A DNA stretch of 64,000 nt from CAJLIR01 sp964408085. GTDB taxonomy: Bacteria > Bacillota_I > Bacilli_A > RF39 > UBA660. Location: NCBI GenBank assembly GCA_964408085.1, contig CAYOYB010000009.1:1-64000 (forward strand), written 5' to 3'. Shown here piece after piece: positions 15,004-23,358 of the stretch. Each line of letters opens with the position of its first letter. Position 1 is the first letter of the stretch. Below the pieces are notes generated by a model that had not been told where the DNA came from, searched no databases, and saw nothing but the letters and a program-made list of their open reading frames with translations. Position numbers and translations under genes: made by a program.

Positions 15004-17037
15004 CTCTTTATTATTTCGCATTTCAAGTGTTGCTTCATTAATAGCGTCATCAATGGTTTTAATCGCATCATTAACCATACTATAACCTAAAGCAACTCCA
15101 AAACCATGAGCTAATTCTTTAAATTCTTTATTTAATTTTCTGATATAAGAAATAATTTGTTTTTCCTCATAACCTACTAAATATATTAAGAACTCATTAC
15201 CATTAGTTCTAATAATCTCTGAATTAGAAATTTGATTTTTAATTAAGATATTAGCCGCTTCTTTAATTAAATTATCGCCTTCATTATGACCATAATTATC
15301 ATTAATATAAGCAACGTTGTTTAAATCAGCTATAATAATAGTTTGTGGATATACTTCGCTACTATCCCATTTTTCAATGTTATCATTTAAATAATTTCTA
15401 TTTTTTAATGAAGTCAACATATCTATATAACGTAATTTATCCTCTTTACTTAAACCATTAGATGATTTTTTATTTTTTGACGATTTTTTAATAAGAACTA
15501 ACGATAAAATTAATAAAATTAACATACTACCAATAACGATAAATATTTGATAATTATTGTCTTTTGTTACTTCCATAGTAATAGAATTATATTTAGTATT
15601 AATTAGTTTTTTATCGTTCATAAATGATAAGTAAAAATTAAGTAAGTTATAAAAAATCTCATTATCAGAAATATCTCTAACAATATAATTATAATCATCA
15701 TTAAGATTAAATATATATTTTAAATCGCTATCAGCAAAATATGTATTAAGATAATACTTATATGTCAAATAATCGATGATAATTAAATCTGAAGAATTAG
15801 TATTGTTTACAACCTGATCAATATTTTTATGTCCATTAACATTAAACTCTTGAGAATTTAAATAAGCTTCTATCTTAGTATCACCAATAACATGAATATT
15901 GTGATTTAATAAAGAGTTTATTGAGTTTATAACTAATTCGTTGCTCTTATCAGTAATAACAACAAAGGTTTCATCATAATTAGAAGTTGTTGTAAATACA
16001 TCTATATCATATTCTTGATTAGAAATGTTATTAAACATGAAATCAATATCATTTTGATTAAATGATTTAATTAAATCACTATATGAATTAAATCTTTCAA
16101 AAGACACTTCAGTTTTTGAAAATTTCATAAAATCATTTATTATTTGATTATTGATGCCATTGTTTTCCATATCAAATGGTTCATTATTAACATAGCCATA
16201 ATTATATCTTTTGCTACGAAATTGAACTTTTTGTCTTTCATCTATTTCATTAATGGTAAAATAGATATCAACTAAATAAGTATTAAAAGAATTTTCAAAA
16301 TTTTCTGTTGACCATTTATTATAATATTTAGTTAAAATATCATTTAATCTAGCATTATCACCAAGTTTTAATACAAATTTTTTAGAAAATTCAGTAATAT
16401 TATAACTAATATTATAATCTTTATAAGTTAGAATTTCATCTAAATAAATTGTTTTTGGCAATACAATCGCATCAACAAGTGGCACAACATTATTTTTAGG
16501 ATCATTTTCAATAGCGTCAAATAAACCTTTAACATCTTCACTAGTTTTAAATGTTACATTAGCTCCTTTTAAATAATAATCAATTTGTGAAACTTCAGAG
16601 CTTAATGTTCCAATTACTAAATTATCAATGTCATCTAAACTTTCATATCTTATTTTTTTATTAGATAATATAACATAATTATCCTCATAAACTAAAATAT
16701 CACTATCGCTCAAAGTATCAACAATATCAAAGCCATAATCAGATGTAGAAGTAGCCCCTAATTTTGTCGATATACGATTAAATTCTAAGCCTGTAACTTC
16801 CTCCATATTATCTAAAAAATCAAGAAAAATACCTTTTCCCTCATAACTAAACAGTGGGACATCTGTAACAATTGAAAAATCAAATCTTTGATTCTTATTA
16901 CTTTCAATCCATTGTTTTTCAATTATATTTAATGTTGTCGTTTGATCTTCTTTAGTCAAAAAGAAATAAATGGATATTCCCGATATAACAACAATTACAC
17001 TAACAATAATACCTATTAATAATTTATTCTTTTTCAT
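14989..17037 (-). CDS. Membrane sensor: solute-binding-like domains plus degenerate GGDEF
   Basis: The 682-residue protein has an N-terminal membrane helix (about 5-27) and a large extracellular region (30-500) with two copies of a solute-binding-protein-like fold. Each copy has an RFDFSIVTDVPLFSYEGKG- or YNYGYVNNEPFDMENNG-type start. A second helix (about 505-525) leads to a GGDEF-type domain at 540-675. The GGDEF domain keeps DMLTSLKNRNYL, IADLNNVAYINDNYGHNEGDNLI, but the signature reads RTNGNEFLIYL, so the first Gly and the catalytic acidic residue are replaced, and no RxxD inhibitory site is seen. It is therefore probably an inactive cyclase acting as a GTP- or dinucleotide-binding receiver. 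It follows the small anchored protein at 17054. Confidence 0.85.
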   Translation of the reverse strand: MKKNKLLIGIIVSVIVVISGISIYFFLTKEDQTTTLNIIEKQWIESNKNQRFDFSIVTDVPLFSYEGKGIFLDFLDNMEEVTGLEFNRISTKLGATSTSDYGFDIVDTLSDSDILVYEDNYVILSNKKIRYESLDDIDNLVIGTLSSEVSQIDYYLKGANVTFKTSEDVKGLFDAIENDPKNNVVPLVDAIVLPKTIYLDEILTYKDYNISYNITEFSKKFVLKLGDNARLNDILTKYYNKWSTENFENSFNTYLVDIYFTINEIDERQKVQFRSKRYNYGYVNNEPFDMENNGINNQIINDFMKFSKTEVSFERFNSYSDLIKSFNQNDIDFMFNNISNQEYDIDVFTTTSNYDETFVVITDKSNELVINSINSLLNHNIHVIGDTKIEAYLNSQEFNVNGHKNIDQVVNNTNSSDLIIIDYLTYKYYLNTYFADSDLKYIFNLNDDYNYIVRDISDNEIFYNLLNFYLSFMNDKKLINTKYNSITMEVTKDNNYQIFIVIGSMLILLILSLVLIKKSSKNKKSSNGLSKEDKLRYIDMLTSLKNRNYLNDNIEKWDSSEVYPQTIIIADLNNVAYINDNYGHNEGDNLIKEAANILIKNQISNSEIIRTNGNEFLIYLVGYEEKQIISYIRKLNKEFKELAHGFGVALGYSMVNDAIKTIDDAINEATLEMRNNKEEANN

Positions 17038-17053
17038 TTTTTACACCTAACTT

Positions 17054-17506
17054 TTAAAACGTAAATCCAGTTTTAGTTTTATGTTTATAACCAACAATTG
17101 GATAATTTTGATTTTCTTCATCTTCATTAGTTATCATAACTTGGATATCATAAAATTCCTTAACATCATCAGGTAAATATTCGAGAATTTTATCAGCATA
17201 CCCTTTAGCAGTAATCGCATCAACATCTGATTTTACTTCAATAATAAAATCGGCTCTTTTTCCAACAATGTTATTTTTAACACTAATAATTTGTTCTAAA
17301 TTTTCTAATTCACTTTCAATTTTATTTAGATGTTCATCAGTCATTCGATGTTCTTCAATACCATCTAAGCGATTACCAAATGCATCGCCATGGCTAGAAA
17401 AAAATAGATTTTTTGCCACTACTACACCAACAATTAATATAATTAAAATAATTGCTAAGGCAATAAATAAAAGACAATGTTTTTTTATAAATTCTATAAA
17501 TTTCAT
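17054..17506 (-). CDS. Small anchored extracellular protein, unknown
   Basis: I do not recognise the family. The 150-residue protein has a short basic start, one strong membrane helix (LLFIALAIILIILIVGVVVA, about 12-31) and an extracellular domain of about 110 residues. That domain is mixed: a helix with many Glu (EHLNKIESELENLEQII), then strands (ADFIIEVKSDVDAITAKGYADKILEYL) and a final VMITNEDEENQNYPIVGYKHKTKTG. AGGTGGATAT precedes the ATG. It lies 16 bases before the sensor gene at 14989-17037 in the same direction, so it could be a partner of that sensor, which is inference. Confidence 0.65.
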   Translation of the reverse strand: MKFIEFIKKHCLLFIALAIILIILIVGVVVAKNLFFSSHGDAFGNRLDGIEEHRMTDEHLNKIESELENLEQIISVKNNIVGKRADFIIEVKSDVDAITAKGYADKILEYLPDDVKEFYDIQVMITNEDEENQNYPIVGYKHKTKTGFTF

Positions 17507-17601
17507 ATATCCACCTCAATAATAATTATTATACTATAAATAATTATATTTTTCAAATTTTTAATTTGTCTATACAATTAATTGTATATAAAATGTAAAT
17601 T

Positions 17602-17635
17602 AAAAATGACAACCTCTAAATATTCAGAAGTTGTC
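17602..17635 (-). terminator. Terminator of the acidic protein/DUF948/YtxH operon
   Basis: GACAACTTCT pairs with AGAGGTTGTC across an eight-base loop, followed by ATTTTTAATTT on the minus strand, eight bases after the ytxH-like stop. Confidence 0.85.
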
Positions 17636-17642
17636 GTAATCA

Positions 17643-18065
17643 TTATTTTTCATTACCTTCAAGCTTTTTTAATACTTCTTTAGTTACTTCAATTGCTTTT
17701 TCTCTAACTGCAACAGCTGCATCTTCTAATACAGGAGTACCTTTTTCGATGGCATAATTAACTAGCTCTTCAGCCATTTTTTTAATATCGTTAGCTTTTT
17801 TCTTAGCTATTTTTAAAACTTTTTCTTTATCTAAATCTTCTAATTCAGTTTTAATTTCAAAAATTTTAGCTTCAATATTTTCTTTTACTTCTTTAGCGTC
17901 TATATTTTTTACCTTTTCAATTAATTCATCAATTTTTTGTTTTAATTCTTTTCTAGTTTCACTACCTTTTTTAGGGGCAAATAATACTCCTAAAGTAGCG
18001 CCTAATCCAGCTCCTAATATAAATTTACCTAAGCCTCTTTTTTTCTTTTCTTCCTTATTCTTCAT
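17643..18065 (-). CDS. YtxH-domain protein
   Basis: The 140-residue protein has the YtxH family layout: a basic start, a single glycine-rich membrane helix (KFILGAGLGATLGVLFAPKKGSETRKEL, about 11-33) with the typical FAPKKGSETR motif, and a long amphipathic, lysine- and glutamate-rich helix. Bacillus relatives are general-stress or envelope-associated proteins of unclear role. I chose ATG 18065 because AGGAGAAGA precedes it; upstream in-frame codons lie inside the DUF948 gene, which overlaps this start by 11 bases. The trio 19412-17643 forms one operon that ends at a good terminator. Confidence 0.88.
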   Translation of the reverse strand: MKNKEEKKKRGLGKFILGAGLGATLGVLFAPKKGSETRKELKQKIDELIEKVKNIDAKEVKENIEAKIFEIKTELEDLDKEKVLKIAKKKANDIKKMAEELVNYAIEKGTPVLEDAAVAVREKAIEVTKEVLKKLEGNEK

Positions 18066-18348
18066 TATCTTCTTCTCCTTTTTTCTTTTTTCTTTTAAAA
18101 ATTTTTCTAATGCCATTTGCTATAAAATTGACTACTTTATCATTAATACTTGATAAGGTATCAGTCAAGCTATCAATTATTTCAAAAGCATTATCTAATT
18201 TACTAACCTTAGTATTTACATTAGTGACAATTTCATCAACTTTCTTTAAGGTATTAATCATTCTAAGTACTAAAATAATTAATACTATTAATAATATAAT
18301 CGCTAATATAAATAATATGACAGGAAAAATATCATACATTAAGTCCAT
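18055..18348 (-). CDS. DUF948-type anchored helical protein
   Basis: The 97-residue protein has an N-terminal membrane helix (FPVILFILAIILLIVLIILVLRM, about 7-29) followed by a heptad-rich helix (TLKKVDEIVTNVNTKVSKLDNAFEIIDSLTDTLSSI). It ends in a strongly basic tail and an acidic end. This is the DUF948 layout, and DUF948 genes commonly precede ytxH genes as here. The domain is a methyl-receptor-like or LEA-like helix of unknown function. AGGTGAAGATT precedes the ATG. Its end overlaps the ytxH-like start, which suggests coupled translation. Confidence 0.85.
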   Translation of the reverse strand: MDLMYDIFPVILFILAIILLIVLIILVLRMINTLKKVDEIVTNVNTKVSKLDNAFEIIDSLTDTLSSINDKVVNFIANGIRKIFKRKKKKGEEDNEE

Positions 18349-18350
18349 TC

Positions 18351-19412
18351 TTAATCTTCACCTTTCTCATACATTGAATCAATTAGATTAAATAAATCAC
18401 TTTGTGTTAAATCATCTTCATCTTTAGTTTCTTCATTTTCTGAATTATTATTCATTATATAATCTTCTACTAAATTATCGTCATCATCATAGGAATTAAT
18501 AAGTAAATCATCTAAAGATGTTGATTCTTTTTCATCAGCTTCATTTTCAAAATTTTCTAATGTATCATTAATTGATGTCTCCAAATCATCTAAAGTATTA
18601 TTTAAAACAAAATCTTCGATCGCCTCATCTTCTTGTTCATGTTTTGCTCTATAATCTTCAATTGGTGAATTTAAAAAATCATCAACACTACTATACTCAT
18701 TATCATCAACCAAATCTGTCAAAAGATTATTTTTACTTTCCTCTTTTGAATCTTTATCACTATCAGGTTCCATAAATATTGATGATTTTGTAAATAATGC
18801 TGTTTCTAAATCATCATCTAATGTTCCATAAGCTTTTTTTCTAACATCATCAATCGTTAAAGGTTTTGATGGATCACGATATTCTGAATGAACAACTCTT
18901 TTTGACGAAATATCTTCTTTATGATAATTTTTATCAAGGACACCATAAATAGGTGAAATAATAGGTGTTGGTTTAAATACTTTTGGTTCCTCTTTTTTCT
19001 CTATTTTTGTACCATAAATTTCCTTTTTTTCTGGAAGTTTCTTTTCTTCAACTTTTTTGGGTTTCTCTTCTATTTTTTCAAAATCCTTATCATCAAAATA
19101 AACTGGAAAAACAAACTTTTCTTCTCTTTTTAAAACTTTTTTTTCTTCAACTGGGGCAATATTTTTTTCCTCATGTTGCATAATTGTTTCTTCAGGAACA
19201 TACTTCTTTATAATTTCATTATCATCTAATAAAGGTGTAGAACGAGACAAAGTCGTTCTTGTTGGTGCTGGTTTAGATTGATAATCAATATTTCTTTTTT
19301 TAGGTTCTTCTACCTCAACACGTTCCATTTTAATTGGTTGCTTATCCTCAACTACTTCCTCTTCCTCAACCTCTTCTGTAAACATATTTTTAAATTTATC
19401 TATTAATCCCAT
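18351..19412 (-). CDS. Long acidic low-complexity protein, first gene of DUF948/YtxH operon
   Basis: The 353-residue protein begins MGLIDKFKNMF, an amphipathic membrane-targeting-like helix, followed by a run of acidic residues. Almost all of the rest is low complexity, rich in Glu, Asp, Lys and Ser, with alternating basic (KKVEEKKLPEKKEI) and acidic (DDLETSINDTLENFENEADE) stretches. No folded domain is evident. Such N-termini are seen in cell-division or envelope scaffolds (for example SepF starts in a similar way), but the SepF fold is missing. The ATG at 19412 follows AAGGTGAT; the in-frame GTG at 19421 overlaps that site. It is translated just upstream of the DUF948 and YtxH proteins and may be a scaffold for them (inference). 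Confidence 0.65.
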   Translation of the reverse strand: MGLIDKFKNMFTEEVEEEEVVEDKQPIKMERVEVEEPKKRNIDYQSKPAPTRTTLSRSTPLLDDNEIIKKYVPEETIMQHEEKNIAPVEEKKVLKREEKFVFPVYFDDKDFEKIEEKPKKVEEKKLPEKKEIYGTKIEKKEEPKVFKPTPIISPIYGVLDKNYHKEDISSKRVVHSEYRDPSKPLTIDDVRKKAYGTLDDDLETALFTKSSIFMEPDSDKDSKEESKNNLLTDLVDDNEYSSVDDFLNSPIEDYRAKHEQEDEAIEDFVLNNTLDDLETSINDTLENFENEADEKESTSLDDLLINSYDDDDNLVEDYIMNNNSENEETKDEDDLTQSDLFNLIDSMYEKGED

Positions 19413-19434
19413 TTGTATCACCTTATTCTTTCAT

Positions 19435-20034
19435 TTATTCATTTATATCATATTTTAAGCTGTCAGTATTTTCAACACGTGAAGTAAAAATATCATATTG
19501 TTCTTCTTTATTTACAAAATACTCATCATTAAGCATTAATTTAATTACATTATTATTAAATTTAATTGTTGATAAAATGTATGTCGAATTTAAAATAACA
19601 TCATTTATATCATCCTCATAAACAAGAGCCTCTATTTTAGCGTAGTTATACATAAATTCAATTAAATATTGATCATTTATTTTATTAATCTCTAAATAAC
19701 CCTCTTTACCATTAATATCTATATAACGAGAATAGTAAGCATCTTTATTTTCTTCATATGTAAAAGCAATTTTATTATAATAACTGATAACATCAATATA
19801 AAGATAATAATAATAACCATCAGAGTATAATTTATCATTTAATTCAGTTGTATCAATATAACTCATACCACGTGGAACATAATATTTATAACCTTTTCCA
19901 ACACGATTATAAAGTTTATTGTTTTTTGATAGTACTACATCAATAATATTATCAATACTAGCAGTATCTATTCTAACAATTGTACAACCAGTAAATAAAA
20001 TTAAACTTAGTATAATTAGAATTATCTTTTTCAT
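19435..20034 (-). CDS. Lipoprotein of unknown function
   Basis: The 199-residue protein has a short signal sequence with a clear lipobox (LILFTGC, Cys at about position 17), so it should be lipid-anchored outside the membrane. The mature part is rich in Tyr, Asn, Asp and Ile. It has a stretch of alternating strands (YYYYLYIDVISYYNKIAFTYEE), an IDINGKEGYLEI turn, and a C-terminal hydrophilic tail. I know no family. It lies between trmB and the acidic protein operon, with GGTGAAAT before the ATG. Confidence 0.7.
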   Translation of the reverse strand: MKKIILIILSLILFTGCTIVRIDTASIDNIIDVVLSKNNKLYNRVGKGYKYYVPRGMSYIDTTELNDKLYSDGYYYYLYIDVISYYNKIAFTYEENKDAYYSRYIDINGKEGYLEINKINDQYLIEFMYNYAKIEALVYEDDINDVILNSTYILSTIKFNNNVIKLMLNDEYFVNKEEQYDIFTSRVENTDSLKYDINE

Positions 20035-20102
20035 ATTTCACCACTCTTATATAAGTATAACAAAATTACAAAATTAAATAAAGTTTTTTATGATGAAAAT
20101 AT

Positions 20103-20732
20103 TTATTTGGTAACTTCAATATAATAAATTCGCATTCCTTTATTAACGAATTTTGTTTCATATTCAGTTGGAATATTTGTTTTTATATCATCATCATATA
20201 AATCCAAACTAATAGACTCTATTTTATAGCCATAATCTGTAAATGATTTTACTGAATATTCAAATAAATGACGATTATCTGTTTTCATAATAATTTGTTT
20301 ACTATTTTTAAAAATAGAATCATATTTTTTTAAAAAAATTGGACTTGTTAAACGTCTATTAGTATGTCTATTTTTAGGCCATGGATCAGAAAAATTTAAA
20401 TATAAGCAAGAAACTTCCTTATTAAAAATATTTTCAATTTCTAAAGCATCAATTTTAATCAATCTTAAATTAGGAATATCTGTATCTTCTAATTTTTCTA
20501 TTGCTCTAACCATGACACTATCAAATTTTTCTATACCAATAAAATTAATATCAGATCTTGTTAAAGCATTCTTGATAATAAAATCACCTTTGCCCATACC
20601 TATTTCTATATAAATAGGATTATCATTTTTAAAAAGGCTTGCAAATTTACCATTATAATCAGTTGGATTTTCTATTATATATTTTGATTTTTCTATTTTA
20701 ATTTGGGCATCTTTGACCTTTCTAAGTCGCAT
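20103..20732 (-). CDS. trmB: tRNA (guanine-N7-)-methyltransferase TrmB
   Basis: TrmB forms 7-methylguanosine at position 46 of many tRNAs. The 209-residue protein shows the Rossmann glycine-rich SAM motif IYIEIGMGKGDFIIKNA, the family block LYLNFSDPWPKNRHTNRRLT (residues about 120-140) and FVNKGMRIYYIE at the end. Length is normal. GGTGATTTC precedes the ATG. It is divergent from the coat-like gene at 20817, sharing an intergenic region of about 85 bases. Confidence 0.96.
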   Translation of the reverse strand: MRLRKVKDAQIKIEKSKYIIENPTDYNGKFASLFKNDNPIYIEIGMGKGDFIIKNALTRSDINFIGIEKFDSVMVRAIEKLEDTDIPNLRLIKIDALEIENIFNKEVSCLYLNFSDPWPKNRHTNRRLTSPIFLKKYDSIFKNSKQIIMKTDNRHLFEYSVKSFTDYGYKIESISLDLYDDDIKTNIPTEYETKFVNKGMRIYYIEVTK

Positions 20733-20780
20733 GAAATCACCACACTTTAATTAATTATATCACATATTTATAATTTAGGC

Positions 20781-20793
20781 ATATAATTAATTA
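20781..20793 (+). promoter_or_regulatory. Possible sporulation sigma factor -10 element before the coat-like gene
   Basis: GGCATATAATTAA resembles mother-cell sigma-E/K -10 elements (CATA...). An AC dinucleotide lies 16 bases before CATA, the spacing known for sigma-K. TATAAT also lies inside, so a vegetative reading cannot be excluded. The evidence is weak. Confidence 0.35.
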
Positions 20794-20816
20794 GAATAAA
20801 TAAAGGAGAGTGTAAA

Positions 20817-21161
20817 GTGAAAAAAGATAGAAATTGCGGAATGAATCCATATCCCGTTTATCAACCATATCCACAAGTTGGTCCTATGATGAATCCTGGA
20901 ATGATGGCTCCAAATATGATGGCACCAAATATGATGCCGCCAATCATGGCACCAGGTAATGTTCAAATGACACCACAATATACAATGCCTAGCCAAGATA
21001 GTGTTAGCTCTAATACAATAGAACAACAGATGACACAAATGCAACGACAAATTAATAATTTAGATGCTCGTGTTTCTAAATTAGAAAGTTCTATAAATAC
21101 AATTGGTAATACTTCATTCAATTCTAATCAATATTCAAATGGTAACTACCATATTGTTTAA
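20817..21161 (+). CDS. Met/Pro/Asn-rich coat-like protein with coiled coil
   Basis: The 114-residue protein starts at a GTG that follows AAAGGAG. After MKKDRNCGMNPYPVYQPYPQ comes a Met/Pro/Asn-rich segment with three tandem MMAPN/MMPP units (about residues 22-45). A linker leads to a coiled-coil segment (IEQQMTQMQRQINNLDARVSKLESSI) and an Asn/Ser/Tyr-rich end. The Pro/Tyr/Met low-complexity start plus a coiled coil is typical of spore coat or outer-layer proteins in Bacilli, for example CotD-like sequences. The function is inferred from composition and neighbouring spore genes, not from homology. Two hairpin terminators follow. Confidence 0.65.
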   Translation: MKKDRNCGMNPYPVYQPYPQVGPMMNPGMMAPNMMAPNMMPPIMAPGNVQMTPQYTMPSQDSVSSNTIEQQMTQMQRQINNLDARVSKLESSINTIGNTSFNSNQYSNGNYHIV

Positions 21162-21186
21162 AAAACGTCATAGACGTTTTTATTTT
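21161..21186 (+). terminator. Terminator of the coat-like gene
   Basis: AAAACGTC pairs with GACGTTTT across ATA and is followed by TTATTTT, directly after the stop codon of the gene at 20817-21161. Confidence 0.85.
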
Positions 21187-21200
21187 AATTATAATAATAT

Positions 21201-21225
21201 AAAAAAACAACATAGTTGTTTTTTT
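21201..21225. terminator. Second hairpin, bidirectional terminator
   Basis: AAAAAACAAC pairs with GTTGTTTTTTT across ATA. It serves the minus-strand gene that ends at 21224 and gives a second stop signal to the plus-strand transcript. Confidence 0.8.
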
Positions 21226-21976
21226 ACTTCATTATTTCATATTTAATTAATATATAATTTTTTCCTTGTTTTTTAAAGGTATATTTATATTCAGTTAATT
21301 TTTCTTTTAATTCATCTTTATGTTCATTATAATAATCTTCTAACAATTTTTTATTTTCTTCTAAATTTTCAGTAAGTTCTAAGGTAAAAATAGCGTTATC
21401 TAAATTATAATCATTATTTTTGGATAAAAGAGCTGATTCATAACTACCAAAGAAACCATTTCTTAAATTACCATCTTGCATATTATAAAATATTTTGGTT
21501 ACTGTTAATTCATAGATATTGGATTTATTTTTAAAGTCTGTAACATTAAGATAATCAGAGGTAACAAAATTTTTATTGTTATACTCATTATTAAAATTAA
21601 ATTTATTTTCTTCATATTTATAAATTAAATTATCACCATCAGTTACATCAGTAAACTCAACAGTTATATCATTACCAAAAACAGTTGTCAAATAATTTTT
21701 AACATCTTCTTCATTAGTTGAATCAATACCATTAAGAGCCAGTTGTAATTTAAAATTATTACTTAATTCATTCATTTCATTAATTGAAGAATTATTTCGA
21801 TCTATATATTCCAATTTATAATCTTTAATTATATTAAGAAAATATTCTTTGGTAATTTTTTCTTTTTTTGATGAATTTCCAAATAGTTTTACTATACTAA
21901 AAATTAGAAAAATACTTAATATAACCAATATAGCGATTCTAAATATATCCATTTTTTTAAATTCTAGTTTTTTCAT
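21224..21976 (-). CDS. Anchored extracellular protein of unknown function
   Basis: The 250-residue protein has a basic start, one membrane helix (about residues 11-30, IFRIAILVILSIFLIFSIVKLF) and a hydrophilic outer domain of about 215 residues that is rich in Asn, Glu, Lys and Tyr. The outer domain ends in alternating strands (YKYTFKKQGKNYILIKYEIMK). I know no family for it. GGAGGAGTT precedes the ATG. It is the last gene of the murF-murE group, 16 bases after murE, so a role in envelope growth is possible, but this is inference from position only. Confidence 0.65.
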   Translation of the reverse strand: MKKLEFKKMDIFRIAILVILSIFLIFSIVKLFGNSSKKEKITKEYFLNIIKDYKLEYIDRNNSSINEMNELSNNFKLQLALNGIDSTNEEDVKNYLTTVFGNDITVEFTDVTDGDNLIYKYEENKFNFNNEYNNKNFVTSDYLNVTDFKNKSNIYELTVTKIFYNMQDGNLRNGFFGSYESALLSKNNDYNLDNAIFTLELTENLEENKKLLEDYYNEHKDELKEKLTEYKYTFKKQGKNYILIKYEIMK

Positions 21977-21992
21977 AACTCCTCCATATAAT

Positions 21993-23357
21993 TTAATTAT
22001 TATTTATAAATTCTTTAGCTGTTTCTAGATCACTAAAATGTATTTTTTCATGATTGATAATTTGGTAATCCTCATGGCCTTTACCAAGAATAAGTAAAAT
22101 ATCATTTTGTTTAAGCATCTTTATTCCCTCTTCAATTGCTTCTTTACGATTATATTTAATTACAAAATTATTTTTTAATAATGGTTTAGTAATATCATCC
22201 ATAATTGCTTTTTCATCTTCTGTTCTTGGATTATCGTTAGTAAATATAACAAAATCAGATTTTTCAGTAGCAATATTCCCCATTATTGGGCGTTTTGTTT
22301 TGTCACGATCACCACCACAACCAATAATTGTAATAATACGACCTTTTTTATATTCGTTAACACTACTTATAATATTTTCTACTGCATCTGGTGTATGGGC
22401 ATAATCAATAACTATAACTGCGTCCTTATATCTAAGTGTTTCAAAACGACCACTTGGAGCATTTAAATTTTCTGATAAATCAATTATTTGTTCAATACTA
22501 TAACCCATTTTATTTAGGATAATAAGTAAATTCATATAATTATAAACATTATATTTTCCAGGAATATTTAATTTAACATCATATTCTACTTTATCATATA
22601 TAAATTTAAATTCGCTTGAATCAATATTTAAATTATAAGAAGTAATTCTATAATCAGAATTAATATTAGTACCATAAATAATATTATTATTTTGTTCTAA
22701 ACAAAAATCCTTATAATATGGATCATCACCATTTATAATTGCAAATTTGTTATTTCTTAAATTTTCAAATAATTTAATTTTAGCTTGTTCATAATTTTCT
22801 AAACTCTCATGAAAATCTAAATGATCCTGAGTTAAATTAGTAAATGAAGCGTAATCAAATTGTAAACCTAAAACACGGTCTAAAGCTAGTGCATGGCTAC
22901 TTACTTCCATCGCTATAACTTCAACTTTATTTTGAATACAGTAATCAAACATTTCATATAAATCAATTAAATCTGGTGTGGTATTATCTAAATCTTTAAC
23001 TTTACCATCAATATAAAAACCAATCGTTCCTATATAAGCTGTTTTGACTCCTAATTTATTTAAAGCTTGATAAATTAAATAACAACTTGTTGTCTTACCA
23101 TTAGTCCCTGTAATACCAATAAATTTTATTTTTGATAAATTTTCTTCATATTTTTCTTTTAAATAATTAGCTAAATAAACGCGGGTATTTTCAACTATTT
23201 TAGTTTTGACACTATACTCACCTTTTTCAGCTATTATCTCTGTAGCACCATTTAAGATAGCCTTATCAATAAAATCGTGACCATCAATGTTTAAACCTCT
23301 AATGGCTACGAAAGTATCACCTTTTTTTACTTTACGTGAATCAACTTGAATACTCAT
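21993..23357 (-). CDS. murE: UDP-MurNAc-tripeptide synthetase MurE
   Basis: MurE adds the third residue to the peptidoglycan stem peptide. The 454-residue protein shows DSRKVKKGDTFVAIRG at the start, the P-loop GITGTNGKTTSCYL (about 103), HLDFH and ASFTNLTQDHLDFHESLENY, and a C-terminal ligase domain. The acceptor-binding motif reads DNPRTEDE, the pattern seen in enzymes that add meso-diaminopimelate rather than lysine. I chose ATG 23357, which follows GGGAGGATAAT; an in-frame codon at 23393 lies inside murF. The start is one base past the murF stop, so the two are translated together. Length is slightly short for the family because the N-terminal domain is trimmed. Confidence 0.95.
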   Translation of the reverse strand: MSIQVDSRKVKKGDTFVAIRGLNIDGHDFIDKAILNGATEIIAEKGEYSVKTKIVENTRVYLANYLKEKYEENLSKIKFIGITGTNGKTTSCYLIYQALNKLGVKTAYIGTIGFYIDGKVKDLDNTTPDLIDLYEMFDYCIQNKVEVIAMEVSSHALALDRVLGLQFDYASFTNLTQDHLDFHESLENYEQAKIKLFENLRNNKFAIINGDDPYYKDFCLEQNNNIIYGTNINSDYRITSYNLNIDSSEFKFIYDKVEYDVKLNIPGKYNVYNYMNLLIILNKMGYSIEQIIDLSENLNAPSGRFETLRYKDAVIVIDYAHTPDAVENIISSVNEYKKGRIITIIGCGGDRDKTKRPIMGNIATEKSDFVIFTNDNPRTEDEKAIMDDITKPLLKNNFVIKYNRKEAIEEGIKMLKQNDILLILGKGHEDYQIINHEKIHFSDLETAKEFINNN

Positions 23358-23358
23358 A

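Noticed and set aside
20787..21050. Minus-strand His/Trp-rich frame opposite the coat-like gene
   Set aside because: Its composition mirrors Met/Pro/Asn codons of the plus-strand gene; no ribosome site.
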